Position numbers and translations under genes: made by a program
The notes under the pieces: model-generated
Told to the model about the DNA's origin: nothing
The model's input: only the letters and a program-made list of their open reading frames with translations
Database searches by the model: none
Assembly: GCA_034434515.1 (NCBI GenBank)
Contig: DAOTZA010000139.1
Location: 1-64,000 of the forward strand
DNA length: 64,000 nucleotides
Source of the DNA: NAK19 sp034434515
Lineage (GTDB): Bacteria; Chloroflexota; Anaerolineae; Anaerolineales; UBA4823
Direction: 5' to 3'
Shown here: positions 8,322-17,050 of the stretch, one piece after another
How the letters are laid out: each line of letters opens with the position of its first letter
How positions within the stretch are numbered: position 1 is the first letter of the stretch

Positions 8322-9389
8322 TTAAGAAGCCACTGCTGCAGGCACCTTTTGGCGCAAGGCGTAAACGTGAGCTAAAACCTCGGCCATTGCCACATAGAGT
8401 TCGGGAGGAATTTCTTGATCGATGTCAACGGTCTTGTAAAGGGCTCGTGCCAGCGGGATATTTTGAATGACCGGGATATGATTGGCAATGGCAATTTGAA
8501 CAATTCGCTGGGCAATCAAATACGCCCCTTTGGCAACCACTACGGGAGCATTCATGGTTTCAGGGTCATAGCGGATGGCAACGGCAAGGTGGGTAGGGTT
8601 GGTGATAATCACATCGGCTTTGGGAACATTTGCCATCATGATCGAGCGTAGCATTCTACGCATTTGGCCGCGGATGCGGTTCTTGATCATTGGATCGCCT
8701 TCGCTGCGTTTCATTTCTTCCTTTACCTCTTCTTTCGACATCATTAAGGAGCGTCGGTATGTCCACCGTTGATAGGCATAATCAGCAAAAGCAAGGAGAA
8801 GAAAAGCTGCTCCTACCCGTAGAGCCAGTTTTATGGCAATGTCACTCCACACTGCAACCGCGCTGTTGAAGTCTAACTCGGTCAGATGAAGAAGAGGAGA
8901 GATCTGGTCGCGCAGATAGGCATAGACCACCCAGCCGACCAATACCAGCTTGAGCAGGGCTTTGATCCATTCAACCAGACCTTGGAGCGAAAAGAGCCGT
9001 TTGAAGCCGTTAAGTGGATTGAGGCGACCAAGGTTGAACGCAATCCGTTTGCTCGACCAAAGGAAGTTGGTCTGTGCCAGTGTCACCGAAACCCCCACCA
9101 TCCCCAGCGCTAAAATGATGATCAGCAGGTCTTGCCCAACTCGCAACAGGTCGGTAATCATCCGTTGGGAAAACCACTCACCGCTAACCTCACCGCTGGG
9201 CAAGGTGGTCATTGCCTCGACTAAGATAGCCTGAATCTCGGTAATCACCCGCCGCCCAGGTGAGCTGATCAACCATACACCGATCAACAGGGCGGCGGCT
9301 GCGTTCAGCTCCTGGCTCAGGGCTACCATGCCCTCTTTGCGGGCTTCTTGAATCTTACGACCGGTCGGGGGTTCAGTCTTCTCCGGCAT
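8322..9389 (-). CDS. flhB: Flagellar export switch protein FlhB
   Basis: 355 residues. FlhB controls the switch of export specificity from rod/hook to filament substrates. The N-terminal half has four hydrophobic spans. A cytoplasmic linker (MSKEEVKEEMKRSEGDP, around 217-233) leads to the conserved self-cleavage site NPTH at residues 264-267, followed by LAVAIRYDPETMNAPVVVAKG-like family sequence. All residues needed for autocleavage between Asn and Pro are present. It is placed 2 bases after fliR, as in most bacteria. Confidence 0.97.
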   Translation of the reverse strand: MPEKTEPPTGRKIQEARKEGMVALSQELNAAAALLIGVWLISSPGRRVITEIQAILVEAMTTLPSGEVSGEWFSQRMITDLLRVGQDLLIIILALGMVGVSVTLAQTNFLWSSKRIAFNLGRLNPLNGFKRLFSLQGLVEWIKALLKLVLVGWVVYAYLRDQISPLLHLTELDFNSAVAVWSDIAIKLALRVGAAFLLLAFADYAYQRWTYRRSLMMSKEEVKEEMKRSEGDPMIKNRIRGQMRRMLRSIMMANVPKADVIITNPTHLAVAIRYDPETMNAPVVVAKGAYLIAQRIVQIAIANHIPVIQNIPLARALYKTVDIDQEIPPELYVAMAEVLAHVYALRQKVPAAVAS

Positions 9390-9390
9390 G

Positions 9391-10161
9391 TTACTTTCCT
9401 AGGAGCAATAACATTTGAGGGGCAATATTGCCAAACACGGTTCGGATGAGCGGTGACAAAGCCGGGATAGAAATGGCTAAGGCGAAGATGCCTAAACCAA
9501 TCTTGAGCGGTATGCCCAGAAAGAAAACCTGAATCTGCGGAGCCACCCGCGCAAGGAGTCCCATCGCTAAATCAGTCAGCAAGAGCGTTGCCAGTAATGG
9601 AAATGACATTTGTACACCGATTTTGATCAGGCTCGCCGTTAACCGCAGAACTGGCTCCTGGGCAACGGTGGGCAGGCTGGAATTAATCGGCAGCACCTCG
9701 AAGGATTGTTGTAGCCCGAGGAGAAAACTGTGATGGCCGTTAATGGCTAAAAAGATGAGAAATGAGGTCACAACCAGAATTTGATCGAGCGGCGTACCCT
9801 GTTCTTCTAGGGCAGGGTTGAGAATTTGGGCGGCCGCAAAACCGCTGCCCAGACCGATCAGATTACCGGCTATGCTCAAAGCGCCAAAAGCCAGATTGGC
9901 GGCATAGCCGGCCAACGTGCCGATCAGGATTTCTTTCCCAATCGCTACCGAGAAGGATAACAAATCCATGCCCGCTCGACCAAAGGCGGTAAAGTTCAGC
10001 GGGGTCATGAAAATTGCCAGGATGAGCCCTAGTCCGATCTTAATGGGATTGGGGATCGAACGACCTGCCAGCACCGGAACATGGATGATGGTGGCCATGA
10101 TCCTGGTAAACGTCAGGAAGAAAGCTTGAAATTGAGCAACGTTGACCAGTGTTTCGTTCAT
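9391..10161 (-). CDS. fliR: Flagellar export gate protein FliR
   Basis: 256 residues, almost entirely hydrophobic with about six membrane segments. FliR forms with FliP and FliQ the helical core of the export gate. It starts MNETLVNVAQFQAFFLTFTR, with the family-like pattern RIMATIIHVPVLAGRSIPN. Although FliP and FliQ are normally immediate neighbours of FliR, here an HDOD gene and a receiver-domain gene lie between fliQ and fliR. A 150-base gap precedes the start, so an internal promoter for the fliR-flhB-flhA-flhF section is possible. Confidence 0.94.
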   Translation of the reverse strand: MNETLVNVAQFQAFFLTFTRIMATIIHVPVLAGRSIPNPIKIGLGLILAIFMTPLNFTAFGRAGMDLLSFSVAIGKEILIGTLAGYAANLAFGALSIAGNLIGLGSGFAAAQILNPALEEQGTPLDQILVVTSFLIFLAINGHHSFLLGLQQSFEVLPINSSLPTVAQEPVLRLTASLIKIGVQMSFPLLATLLLTDLAMGLLARVAPQIQVFFLGIPLKIGLGIFALAISIPALSPLIRTVFGNIAPQMLLLLGK

Positions 10162-10312
10162 TGCTACCGTTTTTTCTCCACCCTAAGGATACCCAGACCT
10201 GTTCGATTTTGCAGTAAACGAGAGATGAAGGGTAACTAAATATCGCGTAAAAAATCCCGAAATAGCCTCAAGATTTCCATCGCATTGTCGATGGGATAAG
10301 AATCGCCTGCAC

Positions 10313-10705
10313 TCAATGAACGAGAACCGCTTTGAGACGGGCAATCAGCGTTTCAGTGTCAAAGGGTTTGACCAGAAAATCATCTGCTCCACGGTCGACA
10401 GCTTGTTGCACCACCTCTCGCACTCCCAAAGCCGAGATGACCAGAATGCGCGGCCGATGACCATTCAGGGGATGATCGCGCAGGTGTTGCAGAATCTGTA
10501 AGCCGTTCATCTGAGGTAATAAGATGTCCAAGACGATCAGGCTTGGGGAGTGTTCCTTGATCATCTCGAGGGCTTTAGCTCCATCCGAAGCCAGTTGGAT
10601 GTCGAACGGTGGAGAAAAATGTTGTCGCAAAGCAAGTTCCAGAAGGTCTCGCATCAGCGGGTCATCTTCGACAATCAAGAGAATGGGATTCCGGGATTGG
10701 GACAT
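10313..10705 (-). CDS. Single-domain response regulator (CheY-like receiver)
   Basis: 130 residues consisting of one REC domain. Conserved acidic residues are in ILLIVEDDPL (near residue 10-18), the phosphoacceptor Asp is in PSLIVLDILLPQMNG, the Ser/Thr switch is in RILVISALG and the Lys is in DDFLVKPFD. There is no output domain, so it either works as a CheY-type signal protein (for example on the FliM switch encoded at 13454-14482) or as a phosphate sink. It is 8 bases after the HDOD gene and inserted between fliQ and fliR. Confidence 0.9.
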   Translation of the reverse strand: MSQSRNPILLIVEDDPLMRDLLELALRQHFSPPFDIQLASDGAKALEMIKEHSPSLIVLDILLPQMNGLQILQHLRDHPLNGHRPRILVISALGVREVVQQAVDRGADDFLVKPFDTETLIARLKAVLVH

Positions 10706-10713
10706 CGTTCTCC

Positions 10714-11592
10714 TTACAAAGGTAACTGTAGCCGATCCTGATAGGCGAATAAGCCTTCTTTCAGTCGCTCGGCAAGCGGAGCAATTTTTTCCGGAGTCAG
10801 TTTGAGGATTTCCATGGTGAGTGGATGGATGATTTTGCCTGCCAGTACCGGGTCTTCAATTTGATTTTCGGGAGCAAGGGCATTGGCAAGGTTGACCAGA
10901 GCCGCCAAGCGCTGATCGGGAACATCGACGTTGAAAGCGTGATGGTTGCGGATAGCTTCGGTTAATTCACTGGGGAATTGCCAGTGATTGGCAGCTAGTC
11001 CCCCCACGTTTGCGTGATCGATGCCAAACAATTGTTGTTCCACTTGCCACATGGGGAGACGCTGGGCGTGCATGATCTTCACAATTTGATGGTAGTCTGC
11101 CATCACATACTGATCTAGAACCAGTTTGCCAATGTCATGTAATAAGCCGGCTACATACGCTTTCTCAGGGTCGGGGTAGTGCAAGGCAGTTGCCAACCAG
11201 TGAGCAGAACTCGCCACGACCACGCTGTGATACCAGAGACCTTGATCGCCCAGGCGATAACCACTGAGCCTGGCGCTCAGCGGCCCGGAAGCGATGGTGC
11301 TGTAGGTCAGTGAGCGAATTTGTTTAAAGCCTAAACGCACCACCGCTTCCTGGATGGATGCGCAGGGGATCAGGTAACCCATTGCAGCGGAATTGGCAAC
11401 TTTGAGAACGTAGGCTGTTAACGCCTGATCCAGAGCAATCAGTTCGGCTACAGTGCGGGCGGTTGCATGAGGATCATCGAGTTCCTTGAGCAGGCGCGTT
11501 GCACTAGCTGGCAGTGGGCGCAGACGATTCACACTGCGGATGATCTCATCTAAGCGGCGGCGGGCAGTAACACTTGCTGAACCTGATGGCAT
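10714..11592 (-). CDS. HDOD domain signalling protein
   Basis: 292 residues. The HDOD domain (about residues 20-220) is seen from PLPASATRLLKELDDPHATA, then VLKVANSAAMGYLIPCASIQ and the HD-like core AGLLHDIGKLVLDQYV. HDOD proteins are usually regulatory relatives of HD phosphohydrolases, linked to motility, chemotaxis and stress signalling. The HD pair is present in AGLLHDIG, so some catalytic capacity cannot be excluded. It sits between fliQ and the CheY-like gene, suggesting a receiver/HDOD signalling module built into the flagellar export cluster. Confidence 0.9.
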   Translation of the reverse strand: MPSGSASVTARRRLDEIIRSVNRLRPLPASATRLLKELDDPHATARTVAELIALDQALTAYVLKVANSAAMGYLIPCASIQEAVVRLGFKQIRSLTYSTIASGPLSARLSGYRLGDQGLWYHSVVVASSAHWLATALHYPDPEKAYVAGLLHDIGKLVLDQYVMADYHQIVKIMHAQRLPMWQVEQQLFGIDHANVGGLAANHWQFPSELTEAIRNHHAFNVDVPDQRLAALVNLANALAPENQIEDPVLAGKIIHPLTMEILKLTPEKIAPLAERLKEGLFAYQDRLQLPL

Positions 11593-11607
11593 GGTACGCT
11601 CTTTATC

Positions 11608-11877
11608 TTACCGCGGCAGCTCTGCCAGACTGGTGAAGATCATGATCGTAAAGGAGAGCATTTTTTGTCCCATCCAGGAGCCAAGAATTGCCAGTACCAA
11701 ACCAATGCCGACGATTTTCGGGACAAAGGTCAAAGTGGCTTCATGAATTTGGGTAGCAGCCTGGAACAGGCTGACCAGACTACCGACAACCAGACTTACT
11801 AAAAGAATTGGTCCTCCAACAATGAGAACGGTTACCAGAGCGTTTTGGGCAAAACCCATGATGTACGATTCGGTCAT
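11608..11877 (-). CDS. fliQ: Flagellar export gate protein FliQ
   Basis: Small two-span membrane protein, third component of the FliP-FliQ-FliR gate. It contains VLIVGGPILLVSLVVGSLVS and the conserved TQIHEATLTFVPKI segment. An upstream GTG at 11883 is possible, but the ATG at 11877 has a GAGG ribosome binding site at 5 bases and gives 89 residues, the usual FliQ length, so it is preferred. It follows fliP closely. Confidence 0.93.
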   Translation of the reverse strand: MTESYIMGFAQNALVTVLIVGGPILLVSLVVGSLVSLFQAATQIHEATLTFVPKIVGIGLVLAILGSWMGQKMLSFTIMIFTSLAELPR

Positions 11878-11884
11878 AGTCACC

Positions 11885-12667
11885 TCATTGGAAAAAACTC
11901 ATCGAGAGCGAGCGGATAATTAAATACCAACCATCTACCATCACAAAAAGCAGAATTTTGAAGGGGAGAGAAATTAACGAGGGAGGAAGCATCATCATCC
12001 CCATTGAAAGCAGAATGGATGAAATAACCATATCAATGATCAGGAAAGGAATATAGATGGCAAACCCCATAATAAATGCGGTGCGCAGCTCACTCAAGAC
12101 AAAGGCTGGCAATAAGACGACCGTCGGAATGTCGTCAAGCGTGTTTGGCCGCCCTTGATGATTCATCTCCAGGAAGAGCTCAAGGTCTTTTTGGCGGGTT
12201 TGCTTGAACATGAACTCTCGCAGGGGTTGCATGGCATTCCTGAAGGCCGTGGATTGATCGATCTGACCGGCCATATAAGGTTTCAGGGCTTGTTGATCGA
12301 TTTGCCCATAAACCGGCGACATGATAAAGAATGTCAAAATCAGTGCTAAACCAACTAAGACCTGGTTTGGTGGAATTTGAGGTGTGCCAATGGCATTTCG
12401 CAAGAGGGATAGCACGATGATGATGCGGGCAAAGGAAGTCGTCATCACCAGTAGAGACGGGGCAAGGGATAAGATGGTGATGAGGATGAGCAATTGTACC
12501 CCAGAACTAACCTGTTTGGGTTGTCCGGCTGGTTCAACCGTCAGGGTAAGTCCCGGCGCTGACCATTGCGACTCGGCTGAACACCCAGCCAGGAAGATTG
12601 AGGCAAGCGCTAAACCAATCAACAACATGAAGAGGGTTTTTGACTTTGAGCGAGCGGTCGTGTTCAT
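11885..12667 (-). CDS. fliP: Flagellar export gate protein FliP with lipobox-like signal
   Basis: 260 residues. FliP forms the pentameric core of the export gate. The mature part is typical: LLILITILSLAPSLLVMTTS, then FARIIIVLSLLRNAIGTPQ, QPLREFMFKQT and the C-terminal pair of helices. Most FliP proteins have a cleavable N-terminal signal peptide. Here it ends in FLAGC (residues 25-29), a perfect lipobox, suggesting processing by the lipoprotein signal peptidase and lipid attachment. The start overlaps the end of fliO (ATG at 12667, fliO stop at 12664). Confidence 0.96.
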   Translation of the reverse strand: MNTTARSKSKTLFMLLIGLALASIFLAGCSAESQWSAPGLTLTVEPAGQPKQVSSGVQLLILITILSLAPSLLVMTTSFARIIIVLSLLRNAIGTPQIPPNQVLVGLALILTFFIMSPVYGQIDQQALKPYMAGQIDQSTAFRNAMQPLREFMFKQTRQKDLELFLEMNHQGRPNTLDDIPTVVLLPAFVLSELRTAFIMGFAIYIPFLIIDMVISSILLSMGMMMLPPSLISLPFKILLFVMVDGWYLIIRSLSMSFFQ

Positions 12668-13044
12668 GGCTTGGTTTTAACTTTGTTCAAACTTCGTAGG
12701 AAGAAGGTTGCAAAATCTGGCACGGGCAGAGACGGGGCGGGGAAGCCATCGCTTTTCTCAGGCAGGAAAACAGGGCTTTCCAACTGACTGAGCAATTGGA
12801 TGTTGTGATCGGTTGCCCCAATCAGATAAGTTTGGTCGCCCACCTTGACCAGATGCAGGGCGCGATGCGGAGAAAGGTGGGTGGTCTCCAGGACTTGAAT
12901 CTGTTTTTTGTAGAGAGGATGTCCGCTGTTCTGCCTGCGGCGCAGATAGATTGCCCCGCTGTAGATTAACAACAGCACCACCCCCAATTTCACAAATACA
13001 TTCAACAATAAGGCAGAGGTAGAAACGGCCTCAGCGGTGATCAT
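12664..13044 (-). CDS. fliO: Flagellar assembly protein FliO
   Basis: 126 residues with one N-terminal transmembrane helix (VFVKLGVVLLLIYSGAIYL, about 16-34) and a cytoplasmic domain with IQVLETTHLSPHRALHLVKV, the typical FliO/FliZ pattern. FliO is an assembly factor that stabilises FliP during gate formation. Gene overlaps at both ends (fliN stop at 13041, fliP start at 12667) show tight coupling. FliO is poorly conserved; position between fliN and fliP supports the call. Confidence 0.88.
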   Translation of the reverse strand: MITAEAVSTSALLLNVFVKLGVVLLLIYSGAIYLRRRQNSGHPLYKKQIQVLETTHLSPHRALHLVKVGDQTYLIGATDHNIQLLSQLESPVFLPEKSDGFPAPSLPVPDFATFFLRSLNKVKTKP

Positions 13045-13433
13045 AATGCTGCCTCAACGCTTTCGCGCATTGGTGAGACCAGTTCGGTGATGCGCACGCC
13101 AAATTTATCGTCTACGACCACCACCTCACCTTTGGCGATCAAGTGATCATTAACAAACACATCCACCGCATCCCCGGCAATGCGGTCTAACTCGACCACT
13201 GAGCCTTTCTGCAGATCGAGGACTTGACGAACGGTTAGCTCTGTTCTGCCTAGCTCAACCGTTAGCTGGAGGATGACATCCATGAGCATATCCAACGAGG
13301 CTGCTTCGCCAGCTTTGGGACTCGGCGGTGGCTGAGGAGGACGCAGTCCTGTATGTGAAGGGGCTGGTTCTTGAAGCATTTCGCCAGAGGTAGGTTCTTG
13401 TTCCATTTCGATTTCTAAGGTTTCATCGCTCAT
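13041..13433 (-). CDS. fliN: Flagellar motor switch protein FliN
   Basis: 130 residues. FliN forms the lower part of the C-ring and takes part in switching and export docking. The first 50 residues are acidic and Pro-rich, unlike the rest. The C-terminal 80 residues are a classical SpoA domain: LQLTVELGRTELTVRQVLDL, KGSVVELDRIAGDAVDVFVN, LIAKGEVVVVDDKFGVRITE. It follows fliM by 20 bases. Confidence 0.95.
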   Translation of the reverse strand: MSDETLEIEMEQEPTSGEMLQEPAPSHTGLRPPQPPPSPKAGEAASLDMLMDVILQLTVELGRTELTVRQVLDLQKGSVVELDRIAGDAVDVFVNDHLIAKGEVVVVDDKFGVRITELVSPMRESVEAAL

Positions 13434-13453
13434 CGTTCACCTCTTCTTTGCCA

Positions 13454-14482
13454 TTAGTAGTTGCCGTTGTTTAAAATCTTTTCGGTAATTTGGACCGCGT
13501 AATTTTTCCCGGATTTGCCAATCTTTCCCAAGAAACATTTTTTGTTCGAAATCTGAATCACAACATCCTGATTGATAGAAGTATCCAGGGTGATGACATC
13601 CCCAACCTTGAGCTTCATCAGTTCGCCAAAAGTGCGCCTGGCGTTCCCCAGAAACACCCGGGTGGTCAGGCGCACGACAGTGAGATTTTCAATGTTCTTG
13701 CGCCGGGCGTCGGGGTCAACTTGTTTTTCCTTGCGCCCGGTGAACCAGATGTGCGGTTTGAGGATATTGGCAATTGGCTTGAGCATAGGGAAGGGAATAT
13801 AAATGTTCATCAAACCGCTGACGTTATTTAAGTTCAGCTCAAAAGCGACCAGCATCACGCGTTCGTTGCCCATCACCATTTGCACCCAATGCTGGTTGGT
13901 GGTGCTATCTTCGAGACTGGGTTCAATCGCCACCACCTTACTCCAGGCAGCCTTGATGTCGTTCAACATGTGTTCGATCAGCGCTCGCAGGAGAAACTGA
14001 TCAATTTCGGTCAGGACACGCACTTTCCCACCCCGTGAGCTTTGCCCCCCGAGGCGCTGTTCGAGGATGGTATAGCTGATTTCCGGGCTGATGGTCATCA
14101 CCATCTGTCCCGGCAAAGGTGCTAAGGTGATCATATGGAACAGCGATCCAGCCGGTAGATCTTTTAGAAAATCATGAAAGCGTCCTTGTTCCGTGTGGAC
14201 CACCCGCGGGCGCATGTTGCTGCGCACAAAAGTAGGCAGGGAACTGGTTAACCTCTCGGCTAAGTCTTCATGCACCAGTTCCACCGCCCGCATCTGGTCT
14301 TTCGAGAAATGGTCGGGAGACCAGAAGTTGTATGGACGCACCTGCTTTTCCGAGACGGCTTTTGCGGCTTTGCCAGTTTGCTGTTCCATCAATTCCGCAA
14401 GGTTAACGCTGCCCTCAGAGGCGGATTGCTCGATTTCAATAGCTCCGGCAAGTAAGGCGTCTATTTCGGCTTGCGATAACAT
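13454..14482 (-). CDS. fliM: Flagellar motor switch protein FliM
   Basis: 342 residues. FliM is the C-ring component that binds phosphorylated CheY. The N-terminus MLSQAEIDALLAGA is the conserved CheY-binding peptide. The middle domain (about 55-230) includes YNFWSPDHFSKDQMRAVELV, and the C-terminal SpoA domain includes VVRLTTRVFLGNARRTFGEL. The presence of the CheY-binding peptide suggests that a chemotaxis pathway exists elsewhere in the genome; the CheY-like protein at 10313-10705 is a candidate ligand. Confidence 0.96.
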   Translation of the reverse strand: MLSQAEIDALLAGAIEIEQSASEGSVNLAELMEQQTGKAAKAVSEKQVRPYNFWSPDHFSKDQMRAVELVHEDLAERLTSSLPTFVRSNMRPRVVHTEQGRFHDFLKDLPAGSLFHMITLAPLPGQMVMTISPEISYTILEQRLGGQSSRGGKVRVLTEIDQFLLRALIEHMLNDIKAAWSKVVAIEPSLEDSTTNQHWVQMVMGNERVMLVAFELNLNNVSGLMNIYIPFPMLKPIANILKPHIWFTGRKEKQVDPDARRKNIENLTVVRLTTRVFLGNARRTFGELMKLKVGDVITLDTSINQDVVIQISNKKCFLGKIGKSGKNYAVQITEKILNNGNY

Positions 14483-14523
14483 CGTTCAGTCCCTATGATC
14501 GCAGAATGGTCATCAAATAGGAT

Positions 14524-15099
14524 TTATTGCACCACAAACTCGGTGAAATATACAGAAATGACATGGTATTCCGGTATTTGTTGATTGATCAGCTCTTTAA
14601 TCTGTTGTCGCAGGTGCTCTTTGCCCTCGGCAGTATATACTTTTTCAAAGGTCTGACTGGCAAAGAGGGTAATCAAAATATCATTAATCACGGGCAGGCG
14701 ACTTTCCATCTTCTTATTGAAGGTAGTGACGTAAGCTTTTTGTTCTTCCTCACTCATTTCAAAATACTTCGGGTCAGAGGGGGCGAATTCTAAAACAACT
14801 CCGACGCGGAGATATTTCCGACCGGTTGGATCAACCAGGTTGACGATCTTGCTGCCTGTATCTACCATTAAACCTTGTCCTGGGGGTATATGGGATAAGT
14901 CAACCTCCTCGCCTTCACCCTTGCCGGACTCTTCGGTTGCGGCTGACACTTCGCTGGGAACGGCGTAGAGGGGGTAGAAGGGTTTGGGCAGAGTATCAGG
15001 AGCAAAGAAAATGTAAGCGATCGCCAGGTTTGTGACCACGAGAATTGACAAAGCCAGACCGAGTAAAATTTTAGGTAATAAGCCGAGAATGTTTTTCAT
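14524..15099 (-). CDS. fliL: Flagellar basal body-associated protein FliL
   Basis: 191 residues. One N-terminal membrane helix (ILLGLALSILVVTNLAIAYI, about 11-30) and an extracytoplasmic domain with YLRVGVVLEFAPSDPKYFEM and INDILITLFASQTFEKVYTA, matching FliL. FliL surrounds the stator complex and supports torque. It lies between motB and fliM. Residues 50-70 form an acidic linker specific to this protein. Confidence 0.93.
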   Translation of the reverse strand: MKNILGLLPKILLGLALSILVVTNLAIAYIFFAPDTLPKPFYPLYAVPSEVSAATEESGKGEGEEVDLSHIPPGQGLMVDTGSKIVNLVDPTGRKYLRVGVVLEFAPSDPKYFEMSEEEQKAYVTTFNKKMESRLPVINDILITLFASQTFEKVYTAEGKEHLRQQIKELINQQIPEYHVISVYFTEFVVQ

Positions 15100-15111
15100 G
15101 CGCTTTCTCCC

Positions 15112-15873
15112 TTAGGGTTGTTCTGGAGCAATGCTCAGGTTGAGATTGATCACATCTTGACTGACCGAATACACTACGATGATTTCAGCCCGACTGTTGA
15201 GGGCGCGATGTTGGGGAGTGTCGTTGGGAAAGATGGGTTGGGTGTCCCCTCGCCCGGCGACCAGTATGCGCTTTGGATTGATGCCGCTTTTCTGCAGGTA
15301 CTCTGCAATGACCAGCGCCCGCCCCAAAGAAAGCTCCCAGTTGTTTCGATAACGGGGATCTACTGGTGGCGTATTATCGGTGTGCCCGATAATGCGAATT
15401 TCGTTTTCGATGCCTTTGACCATGTCGATGATCGTGTCCAGGACAGGATAGGCGGCTGGATTCAGGTTGGCTGTGCCGGGTTCAAAGATGAGCTGCTCAC
15501 TGAGCGAGATCAGCACGCCTTCGATGTTGTTCTGCACACTGACTACCCCTGCCAGATCAGCCGAAGATAACATCTGGGTTAACTGACCGGCAACTTCGGT
15601 GTTGGTAACCGGGGCTTTGGGGATACCGGGAATGACAATGGGGGCAGATTGTTTGTTTTCGTCCACGCCACCCGAACGGTCGATGCCCGGGTCAACAATT
15701 CGACTGGGTCCGCCGCCAAATGCCACGCTTAAGCTCTCGGCTAATTGCTTATAGCGGATAATATCCAACTGGCTCATCGAATACAGGACGACAAACAGCA
15801 CCATCAAGAGGGTGATGAAGTCGGCGTAGCTCACTAGCCAACGCTCGGAACCGCCGCCACCATGTCCGCTCAT
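15112..15873 (-). CDS. motB: Stator protein MotB
   Basis: 253 residues. The N-terminal plug/transmembrane segment reads WLVSYADFITLLMVLFVVLY, with the ion-binding Asp at residue 18. The C-terminal OmpA/MotB domain (about 125-245) contains RIIGHTDNTPPVDPRYRNNW and ELSLGRALVIAEYLQ, which bind peptidoglycan and anchor the stator. Its start overlaps motA's last codons (ATG at 15873, motA stop at 15870). Coupling ion (H+ or Na+) cannot be told from the sequence. Confidence 0.95.
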   Translation of the reverse strand: MSGHGGGGSERWLVSYADFITLLMVLFVVLYSMSQLDIIRYKQLAESLSVAFGGGPSRIVDPGIDRSGGVDENKQSAPIVIPGIPKAPVTNTEVAGQLTQMLSSADLAGVVSVQNNIEGVLISLSEQLIFEPGTANLNPAAYPVLDTIIDMVKGIENEIRIIGHTDNTPPVDPRYRNNWELSLGRALVIAEYLQKSGINPKRILVAGRGDTQPIFPNDTPQHRALNSRAEIIVVYSVSQDVINLNLSIAPEQP

Positions 15874-16697
15874 GCTTCAGCCTCCGCTGGTTGTTGGGCG
15901 CCCGCAGGGGCTTTGCCTTTGCCTTTCTGCCCTTCGCCGGCACGTTCTTTGGGCGGTAAGAAGGCGCTCAGTTTTTCTCTGACAATGCGGGGATTTTCGC
16001 CGGCCTGCAAGGATAAAATGCCTTCCAGGATCATATGTCGATAGGCAACTTCCTCTTCACTGTTGGTTCGCAGCTTGCCGCTGATTGGCAACCAGAAGAC
16101 GTTTGCCGAGAGAATCCCCCACAGGGTAGCCAGGAAGGCCGCCGCAATCGATTTGCCTAAGGAGCCGGGATCATCCAACTTCTGCAGCACCGAAATCAAC
16201 CCCATCACGGTACCGATAATGCCCATGGTCGGACCGTAACCTCCGGCAGCGCTGAAGAAGTTGATCCCTTGTGCATGGCGTTCCTGCATGTGATGAATCT
16301 CAATCTCCATGATCGCCCGCACCTGGGAGGGGTCAACGCCATCAACGACCATTTGAACACCTTTACGTAAGAATTCATCCTTGATTTTTTTGGCTTCATC
16401 TTCCAAAGCCAGCAGGCCTTCGCGGCGGGCTTTATCTGCCATCTTGGCGAGCAGTTCGATGGCTTCGATAGGATTGCTCTTGTGTCCTCCTAAAAAGGCA
16501 TTTTTGAACCACATTGGGATTGTTCCGAGGGCTTTCATCGGGTAGGAAATCAAGGTTGCCACAAAGGCGCCACCAACCGTTAACAAAATGGCTTGAGGGT
16601 GAGCAAATAATTCGGCGGGTGAACCACCGTCCATGATCATCACCACGGTGATGATGACCATTGCCAAGACCAGACCTAATATTGTTGCAAGATCCAT
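15870..16697 (-). CDS. motA: Stator protein MotA
   Basis: 275 residues, four membrane helices. MotA forms the pentamer that rotates and pushes FliG. Conserved features include MIMDGGSPAELFAHPQAILL, the cytoplasmic loop with charged EGLLALEDEAKKIKDEFLRK, and the third/fourth helices with GGYGPTMGIIGTVMGLI and AFLATLWGILSANVFWLPI. The last 25 residues are a Lys/Gly/Ala/Glu-rich tail (KGKGKAPAGAQQPAEAEA) that looks like low-complexity extension. It is 1 base after flbD. Confidence 0.95.
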   Translation of the reverse strand: MDLATILGLVLAMVIITVVMIMDGGSPAELFAHPQAILLTVGGAFVATLISYPMKALGTIPMWFKNAFLGGHKSNPIEAIELLAKMADKARREGLLALEDEAKKIKDEFLRKGVQMVVDGVDPSQVRAIMEIEIHHMQERHAQGINFFSAAGGYGPTMGIIGTVMGLISVLQKLDDPGSLGKSIAAAFLATLWGILSANVFWLPISGKLRTNSEEEVAYRHMILEGILSLQAGENPRIVREKLSAFLPPKERAGEGQKGKGKAPAGAQQPAEAEA

Positions 16698-16698
16698 C

Positions 16699-16914
16699 TT
16701 ATTCTTCTCCGTAGTAAGGTAACTCTAATGCTGGGTTGTGGATTAATCTCTGATACCGGATAAACTCTGAAATGATTTGCGGAACGCTTTCCTTGACAAC
16801 GACCTTTTCGTGGTTAACCAGAGTAATGACCGTGTCGGGCGTTGCCTCTACGGATTGAATCATCTCAGCATTGAGAAAATAGGTTGCACCATTAAGGCGT
16901 GTGACTTGAATCAT
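16699..16914 (-). CDS. flbD: FlbD/YlzI family flagellar protein
   Basis: 71-residue protein of the small FlbD (YlzI/SwrD) family, commonly found just before motA or fliL. SwrD in Bacillus is reported to increase motor torque; the exact role here is inferred. Signature: TRLNGATYFLNAEMIQSVEA, then TPDTVITLVNHEKVVVKESV. It is the first gene of the visible flagellar unit; the 136-base gap upstream should hold its promoter, but no clear sigma-28, sigma-54 or sigma-70 box stands out there. Confidence 0.88.
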   Translation of the reverse strand: MIQVTRLNGATYFLNAEMIQSVEATPDTVITLVNHEKVVVKESVPQIISEFIRYQRLIHNPALELPYYGEE

Positions 16915-17050
16915 CGTTTGTGCTTGTGCTTTCTCTATATCTCGTCAATGTCTTCATTGCTCTGTGCTTGAATTTAGCATAGAGTGGCGGGGAAGTGCAT
17001 AAATTGGTCGTGAAGGGTGAGTAAAGAACGCCTAAAAAATGGGTTAGTGC

